Source: Caenorhabditis elegans
Lineage: Eukaryota > Nematoda > Chromadorea > Rhabditida > Rhabditidae
Assembly (NCBI RefSeq): GCF_000002985.6
Contig: NC_003284.9
Location: 10,540,001-10,604,000 of the forward strand
Length of the DNA: 64,000 bases
Direction of reading: 5' to 3'
The notes beneath the pieces were generated by a model. It did no database searches, was not told where the DNA came from, and worked only from the letters and a program-made list of their open reading frames with translations. A program made the translations under genes and the position numbers. Each line of letters opens with the position of its first letter. The first letter of the stretch is position 1. Positions 1-17,900 of the stretch are shown here, one piece after another.

Positions 1-2386
1 CTGAACATGGAATAGTGACGCATTTTTTAGAAGTAATTTTACTTACACTTTGTTGTAATTGTTCTGTCTCAATGATTTTGTTAAAATTACAAAAATAGTC
101 AAAATTAATCCAGCGCCAATGATCAATAGCGCATAATATGTAGTCTGGAATAAATATCATTAAACGGTGTTATGAACTAAACACAACTCATAATGAATAA
201 TTTTAATTTTAATTTAATATCAACGAAGATTATAAAACAATACTGAGAAATGAATGGCACTGAACATTGAGGCATTTTGTTTTACTATTAGTAGACTCAA
301 TATGACTCTGTTAAAAATCCATTTTCATTTAGCTTTAACAATTTCTATGACCTTGAATTTAAAAAAAACTAGCATCAATCATGTCTTTGGTTACAAAAAA
401 TAATGGAAAAAATGGGGTGATGAATTTAATCTGATTACTTCTTATTTCTTACACTTTGCTTGTTTTTGGCTGGTCTTAAAAAAAATATTTTTTGAAATTT
501 TCATGCCGATAGTAAACAAAAAGTTATTAGAATCTTAGGTTTTTTTTTAATTCTTTGGGTTTTTAGAGTTTTTAAAGCTAAATTCAGTGTTTTCAATAAT
601 TTCGAAGATACATTTTTTCATTACACATACCGTATTTCCTCTATTAGTCTGGCATGCACGACTAATTTTCAATTGGTCCGTAGGGGTGCAAGACTAATAG
701 AGACTGCAAGACTATTAGAGGCTGCAAGACTAATTTTCGAATGCTCCAAAACTCCGAAACGTGACCAATTTTTGATTGAAAACTCAACTTGATATTGTTT
801 AAACAACAAAAAATACATCCGTTTCCAATATTTCATCAATTATTTGAACGCTTTTGATGAAAAACTCGAGATCAATTTAAACAAAAATGAGCCAATTTAT
901 TAACGTTGCAGCCTTCATGCAAGATATTGCTGGACAGGAAAAAAGTCGGTGCAATACTATTAGAGACTGCAATACTAATAGAGGCTGCAAGACTAATTTT
1001 CAATTGCCCCATAGGGGTGTAAGACTAATAGGGGTGCAAGACTAATAGAGGCTGCAAGACAAATAGAGAAAATTCGGTATATGTTTTTAGAACTGCGATT
1101 TTTATACAAAAAGTGGTCAAAGTGATTGACCACTGTATTTGGAGTAGAAATAAAAAACTTACCGAAAAATCAGCTTCTTCCAAAAAGGCTTCCGCTACTG
1201 TATTACCGTTAATTATCAACACACAGTGATAGGATTTTGGATCGATATTCGAACTTTTCGGTACAAAAGCTGTATAAATTTTGTGCGACCTTCTGTTTGC
1301 ACGATTTGTAAGCTAAAATATAAATATATACGTCATTAATGTTTGAAAAAAACCTCTGGACATTTGGATTTGGACGGACATGCAAGGATCACCGAGACAT
1401 GTGTATTTTTAATTGCTTGGTCATCAAAAACACATTGGATTTCTGATTGAAATGTGTAAGAATTCTGTGACAAGAAACGTTAAATTTTTTATGAAGTAGC
1501 GACATACCATCAACATTTTGAATTTATTTTCATACCCATTGTTTGCCATATTTTGCAATTTAAAACTTATCAACTCATCATTGTGTTCGCATTGGTAGAA
1601 CCGATTAATTGGATTACGACTTATATCAATGTAAAAACCCTTGCTGAAAGTTGTCACAGGTAAACAGAAAATTAATATGATAAACTTACAATGGGTTATA
1701 TGGAATGTCAAGTGACTTTTGATTCTCTAATAATTTCACATTTTCCGTGTGATAACTCCCGCTGCATTGTAGGTAAACTCCAGTTCCATTAAGTTTTGAT
1801 ACGATCGTATTCTTGAAAAACATATTATCGTCACCTATAATACTTTATCCGATTATTGACAAGTATGAATAAAAAACATACGTCCAACAAACATGTGGAA
1901 CTTCATAATTTCAATAGAATTGCGTGTGCATCTTATTTTAGAATGTGTGAGGTCTACAGAAGTATGAGTATCATCCGATTCTGTTGTTAATCTGCTTGAA
2001 ATGTCATTTTTGTAAATTTCGCATGCAATGTCTGAAATTACGAAACTAGGGTTTATTAGAGAATTATACCAAATGATTACTTCTGTCACATGCCTTGTTG
2101 AACATCAATCTCAACAAACTTCGCACTTTCAGATTCAAGTATAACTCCCCTGACAAAGTTTTCTGAAAATTGATCATGAGAAAAATAATTTAAAACAATT
2201 TCCTACGTTTAATTTAATTGGAATATCTTGAAGTCGAATGCCAATACAGTAGAAATCATAGCCGCCGAAACTGAGCGTAGAATTTTTATCTGCGTAGAAA
2301 ACTTCGTTATGTGCATCATTTGCTCCAATTAGCATGAAAAATATTGAATATGCAATACACAACAACAATAACATTAGCGGTTTCAT
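1..2386 (-). CDS. single-pass receptor-like protein, 5' part (probable receptor tyrosine kinase)
   Basis: Not recognised with certainty. The ATG at 2386 starts a hydrophobic signal peptide (MKPLMLLLLCIAYSIFFMLI) in an exon ending at 2207 (donor GTAGGA). Further exons lie near 2160-2090, 2030-1880, 1830-1692, 1650-1510 and 1320-1158. They encode an extracellular segment with Cys/Tyr patterns of Ig-like folds (VYLQCSGS; SYHCVLIINGN) and N-glycosylation sites. After an about 1 kb intron, the exon at 146-47 encodes a membrane helix (YYALLIIGAGLILTIFVILT) followed by basic KSLRQ, then a donor at 46-41. The gene runs off the left edge, so any kinase domain is unseen. Signal peptide, Ig-like ectodomain and one helix fit the nematode VER/KIN-16 type of receptor tyrosine kinase; this is inference. 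The phase of the second exon is unresolved (see findings). Confidence is good that this is a gene, moderate for the family. Confidence 0.6.
628..1080. mobile_element. MITE-like inverted-repeat element, about 450 bp
   Basis: The ends match as an imperfect inverted repeat. The left end reads TACCGTATTTCCTCTATTAG. The reverse complement of the right end reads TACCGAATTTTCTCTATTTG. TA dinucleotides at both edges fit a TA target-site duplication. The interior carries repeated GGCTGCAAGACTAAT / GGGTGCAAGACTAAT units and no ORF, so it is non-autonomous. It lies in the intron before the membrane-helix exon of the receptor gene. A related end (TACCGTATTTCTCG on the minus strand) occurs at about 19029-19010. 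Confidence 0.65.
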
Positions 2387-3041
2387 TGCGGATAGGACAA
2401 CCTTGGTGAGGCGTTGGAATGAATAGAAAAATGATAAAATTGTTTGCACGGCCAGAGTCAAATATCACGATAAGAATTTGTTGGTTATGTAGGTTCATAT
2501 TCCTATCTACAGAATAGTTGTTATAATTTTATTAGTATGGTAGGTAACAATGTGGCAATTTTTCAAGAGTTTCAAGATTTTCAAAATGGAAATGTTTCAA
2601 AATAAGTAGAGTGTCAACAAGTTTCGAGTCAAAATATACCACTTTTTCACAGTATATATTATTTGTAAATTCTCATATTGAAATTGTCTTTGTTATTTTG
2701 AAGTTACTGTCGTTAAATATACAGAACCATACAGAAAATAATCAAAATTAATTGAAGCTTGTTTTACAATACTGTCTTATGTTTTATTTTAGACGAAAAA
2801 TGTATTTAAAAAAAATGATTAAACTAAAAAACCACCCATACCATATTTTGATGACGTTCTGTCAACTATCAGTTGTTGTGTTCTAAGTAGTTGAACTGTC
2901 TAAAAGTGTAATGTACAAATTAGATAAATCGTGTTTGGTGAAGAAACCAAGAAGACTACTAAAAATAAAATGAAATTGTATTTACATATTCTTCTATCAG
3001 TTCATGTTATTGTTCTTTTCTGCCACATTGATTGAGAAATA
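2387..3041. other. intergenic, divergent promoter interval
   Basis: About 650 bp of AT-rich DNA between the divergently transcribed receptor gene (-) and collagen-N-domain gene (+). I see no ORF with plausible splicing and no clear motif. It must hold the start regions of both genes. Confidence 0.5.
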
Positions 3042-3410
3042 ATGCACTTTACTCGAAAATATGCATACCAGACAGTTTTGGCAATTGCAGGTAGGTGCAA
3101 TTGGTATCATTAAAATTTTAATTTTATTCAGCAACATTATCCATCATTTCTGTAATAACAATTTTCATGACATTCCCATGTTTCTACACTTATTTTGCAA
3201 GGGTAAAAATGGATTTGCAACATGAAATGAAGTTTTGCAAGGTATGAGTCAAATGGATGATAAATCCCAAAGTGTTTTTTATTTCAGAAATCTGCCGAAA
3301 AAGTGTTCTACTTTGTTAATGAAGTAGGATACTTTGATCGAAAAAGAGAAATGAGTCTTGATATTTCACAATGCCAAGTTAAAAATCCAAGAAGTTTCCT
3401 GTTGGAGTGA
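3042..3410 (+). CDS. short protein consisting of a cuticle-collagen N-terminal domain only
   Basis: Three exons, 3042-3090, 3132-3241 and 3288-3410, joined at GT-AG introns of 41 and 46 nt, give 93 residues. Residues 6-50 match the nematode cuticle collagen N-terminal domain: aromatic start (KYAYQTVLAIAATLSIISV), hydrophobic stretch, FPCFYTYFARVKMDLQHEMKFCK with the typical HEM-x-FCK ending. In normal collagens this is followed by a subtilisin-type cleavage site and Gly-X-Y repeats. Here only a basic DRKRE and about 25 more residues follow before TGA; no Gly-X-Y repeat exists downstream in any frame. It is probably a type II membrane or secreted protein. Intact frames and conserved domain residues argue against a simple pseudogene, although a decayed collagen is possible. 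Confidence 0.75.
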
Positions 3411-6025
3411 CTACATTATTTTGTTTTACCCATAATGAATCTACCAAATAAAATATGAAATTAAAATGTTTCGTTTAACAGCTTTTGTAGACTGTCATTT
3501 CAAACAAGAAATTGATTATCATCAGATTCTGAATTATTTCTATTTTTCCACTTGTAATATAAAAGTTTTCTACCGAGTATACATTTTCGTACATTTTTAT
3601 TAATAACTGATGGTTTCCAAAAATTGCAAAGTTCATCTAGAAGCACTTCGGTTTCCCGCTTTTCCCATTTTTCTTGCTCACTACAAGAGCAATTCAAAGT
3701 ATTTTGGCTCACTTTCTTTCCGGTTACCCCAGAAACGAAAAATAATTGAGATGCAGAGTTTCACTTGTCATCATCTTTTCAAAAAGACCTATCTACGTCA
3801 AACATCTTCCTTCGCCTTTGCTCTGCCAAAGATTGACATAAACTTCAAGCTTCCCGACATTGTCTCCTCTATCTCATCCTCGATTCCCTTTTTCTTCTAG
3901 TTGTAGTGATTTGGGGCAAAGGATAGATGGACGCACCAAAGAGAGATGTCTCACTATGCAATAAAGCGAATCTCATGTCCCACCACTCGCGGGCGACTTA
4001 TCCGCTCGGCGACAAAAAGAAGAGAAAGTATATTTCTTAGTGTATATCTGTGCATCTTGAACATCATTTTTGCTTTTTCAAAACATCCAGAACGTATATA
4101 TCCCATATGAACACCACTCAAATCTCTTCAGTCGTTATTTGTTTCCTATGTGTGAAAAGCTAGTTCTAGTTGAAGCATCTTATTTGAGCCAAAAAAAGTT
4201 AAATAATGTTTATTGCCAGTACCAGTAATTGGTCAAACTATTGTACAATTCTACAGAATAAAATGTAATCAATTCAATATTAGTGATGTTAATCAATTTA
4301 TTTTAATTTTCGCGACAAAGCAAAATCCTAGGAAATTATTCAATAAATTTGATGACACATTTCTAGATATTAATAATTCCTCAGATATATAAAATATCTC
4401 ATTGTTTTGACTTCAACTAAATACATTATGAAAGAAATTTTAACAAAATCGCTTTCTGGATTTTCTGGCACAAGAAACCTAGTAGTTTCCAATCTGCAAA
4501 TGACATTTTCCAAGCCTATTTTTCTAATCCAATTGAAGAAATTGGAAACAAATGAATCATACACTGTAGCACTACTTTTATTTCTTCTCATTTTCATTTA
4601 ACGCCAAATCCCTCGATATAGCTTACCAAAAAGGTCGCAGCTCACAGAGCAAGTGTCTCGGACAACAAAAGAGGATCGTCTTGCTTTCCGCCCTCACTTG
4701 TTCGGAGACCCGGTCGCCATCGTCGCTGGACATGAGGAAATGAGACTTACGGCCGTGTTGCCCCATTTGACTCTTTTCTCTATCGTTTTCGTCGTCGTAA
4801 TCTTTCATGTTTATGTTCTCTACGTCTTCAGTGTTTCAATTTTAAACGAGCACCACTACTCCATCTGACACTAGAGTCCCAGCAATACCCACATGATGGA
4901 AAAGGGGTTAACTTTTTTTGGGCTTCATCATTCTTTTTTGCAGACGACAACACCCGGAAATCTGTACAACTTAATATCTGTTTCTGTTTTCTCATTTTAT
5001 TATCTATAAAGTGCTGCTCTTAAGAAGCTCCGGGTACTCAAAAAGCTTTCAAAAAGATGGAAAGCCGATAACCTCAACCTCTTCTTTCCTCCTTTTTCTT
5101 TATATGAAGAGGTTATATCAATTTCCACCATCTTGCTAGTTTTACTTTCCAGGTGGCATTTAAAGCAAATGTTTTGTGGTTCGGGTTTTTTTTCAATACA
5201 ACTGCACATAATCTGAGTAAAAAAACGTTGTTTGCTGGTATGGTTTAAGTTTAAATCCCTAAAAAATGGGTACTATCATAATATTGCTAAAAATGTTCTA
5301 TTTTGCCTTTTTTTTAAACATCGCTACAAACAAAAGTGAGATTTAGCTCAAACTTACAAACCTCCTGAACTCCAAAATAGGAATGCGATGCCACTAAAAA
5401 AATGCGCGACAACATTATCTTGCTTAATAGAAACATTTGCACAATTGTTAACATACGAAAACAAAATACTCAAATAATACACATTTATACTTGATCAGGT
5501 GTTGTCAGATAACAGAAAGTTTAAGAATTGGTGATTCGGTTGCCCGTTAAGCCAATTGATTTCCACATGAATAGGTTTTCACTTTTTCGTTTTTCTACGG
5601 CGGTTCTAATTTTCATTTGTTTCCTTATTTTCTGCTATTGATCGCTTAGCATATCAAAGAATCCTCATTTGAACTAGAAGGAGTTTTATTATTTTCCAAG
5701 CTTTTTTTTTATTTTCCAAGCTAACATTTTTGCTCGAAAAAGTGCATTTCTGTCAACCCCCTCGTGTTTTTTTTTCGTGCTGACACTTTTCAAATTGCTT
5801 CGCTTACATTTTTCTATTTGCTTCTTCGTCTTCTTGCTAACACATTTATTGCATCCGAGTAGCAGTAACATCTTCAGAATTTTTGATTCTTTAACTATTT
5901 CTATTCTCAATTAATATTTGAGCAGAGGTCCTACTAAGCTGTTTAATTATTCAGCACTGACCTCTTTTCCCTCTCATATTTGACAAAGACACTTGGTTAT
6001 CTTTTTAATTTATTTTTTCAGGAAA
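3411..6025. other. intergenic, with two GC-richer blocks
   Basis: About 2.6 kb between the collagen-N gene and the ET-module gene. Most is AT-rich. Two blocks, about 3905-4030 and 4620-4810, are clearly richer in GC and more complex; the second holds the minus-strand candidate exon listed separately. The rest (4811-6025) shows only A/T runs and chance ORFs. Confidence 0.45.
4623..4808 (-). other. candidate small ORF or upstream exon
   Basis: An ATG-initiated frame of 61 codons on the minus strand in a GC-richer block. It starts MKDYDDENDREKSQMGQHGR, is strongly hydrophilic at first, and ends RPFW. A GTAAGT donor follows codon 19 and a GTAAGC donor overlaps the stop, so it may be one or two exons of a spliced transcript rather than a free ORF. 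It lies 2.2 kb upstream of the receptor gene on the same strand, so it could be a distal 5' exon. No family recognised. Confidence 0.25.
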
Positions 6026-8962
6026 ATGATTATATATTTCGCATTTCTCATTTTAACAACCATGCCTTTTGTATTTTCAATAAAATGTCATTCATGTCTC
6101 ACTTATTGCAAAACAGTTAATGGAAAGGTTTGGTTATTTTTGAAGTTTCGCAATTTGCCTAATCCAGAGTTTTCAGGTGGATCCGGTCAATTGCGACTGT
6201 AAATCGCCACCTAATGAGCAATGTTCAGCAAATGCATGCTTTGCAAAAGTCGAGCTGTTCGCTGACGAATCAACAGCTATTGTTCAGGTATGAACACTCA
6301 AGAGCTCTTTTTTATTCTCATGAAAATGAGATGTTGTAGAAAGGTTGCATATCGGATTTCCCGTCCGGACAAAGAGGCTGTCAATATGCGAGCAATATGG
6401 ATACAATACACTGCTTCTGTGATCAAGACCAATGTAATACCAGACATAAGGTAAGGGGTTCAAAACTAAAAGTCAAGTCAAACCCAAACATCAAAATGGA
6501 ACGTAAACCTTTCAGACGGTAGTTTGGAGAAAATTTTGCGATTTAAGAACGTTTTTGTTTGCAATTCAAATAATAACCGCCCGAGTAATGTAGTTTCTTT
6601 ATTCGTGTTGCATGCAATGCTATATTTTAATTCGTCAGTTTGGATAGAATTTTCGAGGGACGGAACTCAAATCGAAACTGCAAGTATTTTTGGGAATTTA
6701 TCTTAAAATTTAAAATTTCTAAGTTGCCAGTTGCCGAAAGTTGTCAAAGTTTTGTCAACTAAAAGTTCCCGGTTGCCGAAGTTTTCAGCGTTCGGCAACT
6801 TCGGCAGTTAGTAGTTGCCGAAATTTTTGAGGTTCGACAGCTTCGTCAATTGCCGGTTGCAAAAAACCTCGGTTGCCTAACAGCGCTGGTATGCACCAAT
6901 TACTACATTTGGTGTATATAGGTGTAAAGTTGGAACACGTTGTAAATTTTTCGCTTTTGGATGTGACTCTAATAAAAACGAAACGTTTATTGAAAAAAAA
7001 CTTGGTATAGTATAATAATGTAGTCATTTTAATTATCAATTAGCGTGGAACTGAAAAATACGTTTTGTTCGAATATTTACATATGTTGAATTTACTTGAA
7101 ACTACAAGATTTAAAAAATTCAACCAATTACGGTAAAGCTTCTACATATTTCATTTTCCGAAAAAACGTCAATTTGCGCTCTTTTTTCCAAGTTAATTAA
7201 GAACATTCAGTGTGTCTTTTGGAACTTTTCGACAGAAAATGGGACCAAACTAATTGAATTTGCAGTTGGGTAGCTACATTCCGTCGCGCCTTCCATCCGT
7301 CGAATGCTGTCATTGCACTTCCCGTCATGGTGAAGATTGCGATTCGGGATGCTCTACAAATTGTCGAGGGAACTATTGTGTTGTGGATTTTGATGGAAAA
7401 GAGCAGGTTTGAATTGCTAAACAACTGAACGAGTTAACATATGTTGTATTAGGGATGCGGGTTGGGATATCCACGACTGCCGTCTTTCTTGCGTGTCGAT
7501 GATTATCTCGACTATGAAGGAGATTATTTGTGCACCAGGTGGGCTTTACGACAAAATCCCCTCAGCGTCACATAATCCATGATAGCTTGAAAAAACACAA
7601 CAACCTTATTTAGATATGAATCCAGCGCCTCCAATGTGATGAATGGTTGCGTGTGCACACACCCATCTGGCTTGTGTAACGAGTTTAACAAAACCTTCAA
7701 TTACCAGGTTAAATATATTCTTGAGGTCATTTAAAACATTAATGGTTTTTTTTAGAAAAAACATGTGATTGAGAGAAAGCATGAAAATTTACATTACTGT
7801 TACGCTTTGATGCACAAAGGATACAAACCATTCGGACAGGAAGTATTTAAAAAGTAGTGTTTTAAATTTATTTTTCATTTAAAAATAATGTTTTTAAACA
7901 TTTGTTGTAGATCATCAACATGTGAAGGACACTATTGCTTCATATCTCTTACAACATCTGAAATTGTTTTAGAAAGTGCTGATTTTAAACATAATTATGA
8001 AGATCATGACGAATTTGTGGGCGCTGCCAGGCCAAGATTTGAACTTCAAGCAGGATGTGTCAAAGTTAACGGCAATGATGTAAGCGTTTATAACAACAGT
8101 AATTTTAGAACATTTTTTAATATCAGGAAATGAGAAGAATATATTTAAGCATAAAGTATGAATCTTTACACCGTGTCCAAGTAGATCTGTTTTACTTCAA
8201 TTAACTGATTTCAAGCTCATCAATTGTTTCGGCAAAATCAGTTCTTCTAAACATTCAATAAAGAAAAATACAAAGAAATTCTCAATTGTAAATTTCTTTA
8301 CAGAAAGTGCAAATCGGTTGCACAGTTGAAACGCAGGGGAACAGTTCGGAAGTTCTTGCAAAGCATTGTATATGCGACAGTCATTTGTGCAATTTTCACC
8401 ACTTGGTTCGCGGAACAGATGACCCACGCCCGAAAGCTGCGATTCCGGGGGTAAAGCAGGTCAGTTAAATTCTCTTTGATTTTTTACTCACCAATGCATT
8501 TCTTTCAACGTTTTGAATAGTCAAAAACAGTTAATTATGTATGACTTAACAAATTGTGTCTTTAGTCAAACCCCTATCATAAAATATAAAAATGTTCGTA
8601 TGTAAAAAAATGCTACCCTTGTTTGGTTGGGTTCAAAATGCCGTTACTCAAAAAACGGAATTAGTAGGAACAAGAAATGTTGTCCTTATAGCCTTCTTGT
8701 GTTATATTTTATCTTTTGAGTATTACTTCATTTTAGCCATGCCATAAATCATCGTCCTAACTTTACATCCAACAAATTTTCAAACCAGTAGCTCAAAAAG
8801 CAAACATGTTTACAGACGACGAATCAGTTGAATCCAGTCCGATTGTATACTTCAAATAAGGAAATTGATGAGAATGACATTCTATCTGTGATGAATGGAG
8901 TGAGAGAAGCCCAGAGCATGACAATTGGAGCATTTATTTGGTTATGCATCAGAATATTTTAG
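6026..8962 (+). CDS. secreted cysteine-rich protein with three ET-type modules
   Basis: The ATG lies 4 nt after a TTTTTTCAG acceptor, fitting trans-splicing. A signal peptide (FAFLILTTMPFVFS) precedes KCHSC. Exons 6026-6127, 6177-6287, 6340-6450, 7266-7406, 7453-7538, 7614-7707, 7756-7853, 7911-8079 and 8304-about 8446 keep phase throughout. They give three cysteine-rich modules, each ending in C-x-C-x(3-5)-C-N (HCFCDQDQCN, GCVCTHPSGLCN, HCICDSHLCN), the pattern of the nematode ET module. Partners and function are unknown. The 3' end is uncertain: after the donor at about 8447, an acceptor at 8737 gives a stop at 8760, or one at 8815 opens a 48-codon tail ending at 8962. Readthrough after 6450 would stop at 6522, so a single-module short form cannot be excluded. 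Confidence 0.7.
6720..6890. repeat. GTTGCCGAA-type interspersed repeat
   Basis: Many direct and inverted copies of TTGCCG / CGGCAA spaced by short A/T-rich segments, inside the 815-nt intron of the ET-module gene. This looks like a known class of short palindromic repeats in Caenorhabditis; I cannot name the family. Confidence 0.5.
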
Positions 8963-9509
8963 TGAACACTGACTATCTCATGATTTCCCAACTCCCGATT
9001 CAAATTTTATACGGTTGATTTTCTTTCTACATTTTGTTTCTTCTCATTTAAAAAAAAATTTCAAACTAAAACTATTTCGGACCGGTTCAAAAAGCTACAT
9101 TTGTAAAAAAATGAAACGTTTTTATTAGAAAACAATGTAAACGGAATGTTGTTTGCCAAGAATCGAAAACAATGATGAGATTGGATAAAAACTATAATTA
9201 ATAATCAAGGAAATAAGTTAAAAGTATTTGGTTTTGTAGAAAAATTGAATATTAGCGCACTTTCTTTCTATCTTTTTGATTTTTACCAGAAGAAAAACGT
9301 GCTAAAAAGATATTTAGGGAAAAACTTGAGAATGGAAAAAATATGGATATGATAATGAGAATAATTAAAACTTAAAATACCGAAAAACTGAAATCGTCAA
9401 TAAAAAATTACAGAAGCAGGCGGTATAAGGTCGTTTAGACTAGCACGAATGACAGGAAAGACACGAACGAGTGAGAGGGAGCGGAAAAAATTTTAATTTA
9501 ACTAACTAA
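8963..9509. other. convergent intergenic / 3' UTR interval
   Basis: Separates the 3' ends of the ET-module gene (+) and syd-2 (-). A TTTATT at about 9119-9124 reads AATAAA on the minus strand and is a reasonable polyadenylation signal for syd-2. Nothing else coding is seen. Confidence 0.45.
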
Positions 9510-14936
<5,427 letters not shown>

Positions 14937-17900
14937 ATTTCTGAAACAGATTAAAATTGATAACTAAATTTCAGATTTTCAATCAAAAACAAAACATTAA
15001 TAAATGTTTAGTTATATTTTGAAATCGTCTAGATATGCAGAAAAATATTTAGAAAAGCGCGAGAAAAAACGCAAGAAACAGAAGAAATTGGATACATCGC
15101 CTAGAAATAGAAATATCTGAACGTTGACTATACAATTTTCAAATTTAAAATAAAATACACTTACCAGAAAAAAATGTAAAGAAGTGAATCAGCTTGCCCT
15201 TGTTGAGTAATTTGTCATACCTTGCAGAAAGTGAATAACCTACAATAATTTTTATAGCAATAATTTTGTGAAGCTGAAAGACAAAATAATTAAAACGGTT
15301 GACACTAAACTAAGAAAGAACTACGAAAGAACTAAAAAGTAAGTTAGTTCCGTTGAAAGTGTTTTTATTTCTCTTTCCTCTCTCTTTCTCTCTACTTTTT
15401 TCGTTTCTTCCTCTTGTGTGTGTGTTATAAGTAATATGACTGCAACAACCAACTCGCCAAGCAAAAGAGTTGAGAAGATGGAAAAAGAGAGGGAAAGAAA
15501 AAGAGACAATAGACACAGGCCGATAAAGAGAAAGAGCTCCGAATTACACACAACGGTCAGTAGTGCTCGCCCTTCGTATTCTTCCCCCTTCTTTCTCCTT
15601 TTCGTCCTCTTCGTTGTGGCCGGACGTGGGCCCGAATCGATGCTAGGGCATTAGAGAATGGGTGCAAACGAAAGATGAGACAGGCCAGAGCCAGAGAACA
15701 CAGGGTCACACATCTATCGGCCGTTTGGCTACGCGCGCGGGAGAAAACCCCCTTCCGTCCCCTCCCTGACTGCCTCCCGCTATTTCTTCGTCAATTGGTT
15801 CCTACATGAGAGTGCAAGATAGAATTGACAATTCGGAGAAGTACAGAAACAGAGAAAGGAGTAAAGGATAAAAGATAATAGAGAAATAGAGATGACAAGA
15901 GAATATTAGAGAGACAGATATGGCAAAATTCTGAACGTCCTGAAATAGTACGGTTGAACGTGAGAAAATGTTTCGAAACTGTATGAAACTTTCCAAATTG
16001 TATGGCTATAGAAAAAATTCCAGAACTTAGATAACTTATATTATATCCTATTGCAATGAATATGATAACAAAGATTTAACTCAATTTTCTTACAATAACT
16101 TTTTAGACACCGATGAACCTGAATTAAACTTGAACGAAGCTGGGCAAGTCTCTCGTTTAATATTAGGGCATCCGGAGAATTTCTAAACATTTTAAATATA
16201 AGTCAAGTTACTCTCACTAAACTCATAGTGATATATTAACCATTTGTAAATTGAATACGTTTTCTACTTCCAAGTATATGCAGCAATTATTTAGAACGAG
16301 TGCTCAAAATATATTCAATTGGGTTTTACAGGGAAGTTTATTTCAAATTTCAAAGATCGACTGACAATGAAGACTGACAAACAAGAACACTTCTTCGATT
16401 CCAACTTTTAGACTTTTAATGTTTTTTCCTAAAACTCCGTTTTTTTTTTTGGTTTTCTGTGATAGTAGCATAAAAAAGGGGAACAAAACACTGAAGCAGA
16501 AAAAAGTTTAACAACACGATTGTTGTATAAACTCGTCATTTCTGAGTCATTTTCTGAACGTAAAATAGTATAATAGTAAAGTAGTAAAACGTTATACAGA
16601 TTGATAGAAATCGAAAAAAAAAGACGAGGGATCTAACAAGGCAAGAGTAAGAACAAGCGTTCAATTTGTGGAAGTGGCAATGAAAATAACAAGTGCCTTC
16701 ACGTCCCCTATCCCTACGATTTTCCTATTTTGTTCCGTTTGGCGTCCCCCTCAAAACCCCAACATTCCTGAGATTTGCATAAAGTTTTCAAAGTCACCGA
16801 ACATCAATGCTTTCATGGACGAACGAGTGCGAGCAAGGTCGGAACTAGTGAGAAAACCCGGAGAAAAAGAGTATGAATATTCGGAGAGAAAGTAAAAGAG
16901 GGGGACCACCTGCCTTCAACAGATGGATGAATATCCTGAGGTAGTAGTAGTTGACTGGCGACAGCCACTATGGCACGCAGCTGCATAAATTTAGAGCTTC
17001 CGATCGCAAATAATTTCACATATCTTGTTAGCAAAGTAGTTTGCTGTGAAACATGTTGCACCTTGAAAAGTAATAATCAATTGCCAATAGAATTATGTGT
17101 TAGACAAATTTTTTAAAAATTTATTTAGTAGATTCCTCGCTAATATTTTGTGAGAAATTACATAAATATGTCTTCGAGTTTGCTGTTACGATGTTTATGC
17201 AGGTGCAAAGTTCGAAGTGAAGCAGTACGATGTTTTGGGAAGTATTTTTGTGCAATGCCACTCGTTTGAATTGTTTTTAAGAAACCATTTCAATGATGCT
17301 ATGCAAATCTAGCAATTAATTTTGATTTCTTAAAATAAAAATTTAAATAGGGAAGTTGCTTCTTTTTTAAACCAGTTTTTTTTAAACAATTAAGACATTT
17401 GTCGAAATTCAATGCCACTCAAAAGTTTGCAAGCATATTGGGTGAAATTCTATCATTAAAAATAAGATTCAATTTGCTGATTAAAAAAACCAGAAACTTT
17501 ATTAAAATTTGGTGACGAGTTTGCTAAGTATTTTCTCTCTGCTAGCAAAGCCGAAGAAGATGTGCGCATGCATTCGTCTGTTGAATCGGTTAGCCCATAC
17601 ACACATACACATCGTCGTAATTACTGAAGATGACGTTGCAAAAGAAAGAAACAGAAAGAGAACCGAGCGATACGCCACTTGTTCATAGTTCTTGCAATGA
17701 GAGTGTTTATAGCTGGGTCTGTGCGTGTGAGTGTTCATAGATAACAGGAACATGTAGGTAACCGAGGTTTTCGTTTTTTTTTCGATAAATAAAGGTTTAA
17801 CTATTCCGAACAACAGTTGTCTAACTATGGCTTGCGTGGAATGAAACTTATCATGTTTAGTGTCATTTGTGAGGAACTTGGCGAAATTGAAATCAGGAGT

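Noticed and set aside
5689-5910. Lysine-rich minus-strand ORF of 73 codons
   Set aside because: It arises from T-rich DNA on the plus strand including a duplicated TTATTTTCCAAGC; no promoter, family or splicing support.
16937-16958. TGAGGTAGTAGTAGTTGA, sharing the first 11 nt of let-7
   Set aside because: I could not fold the flanks into a miRNA-like hairpin; no complementary arm within about 80 nt on either side. The match is probably chance.
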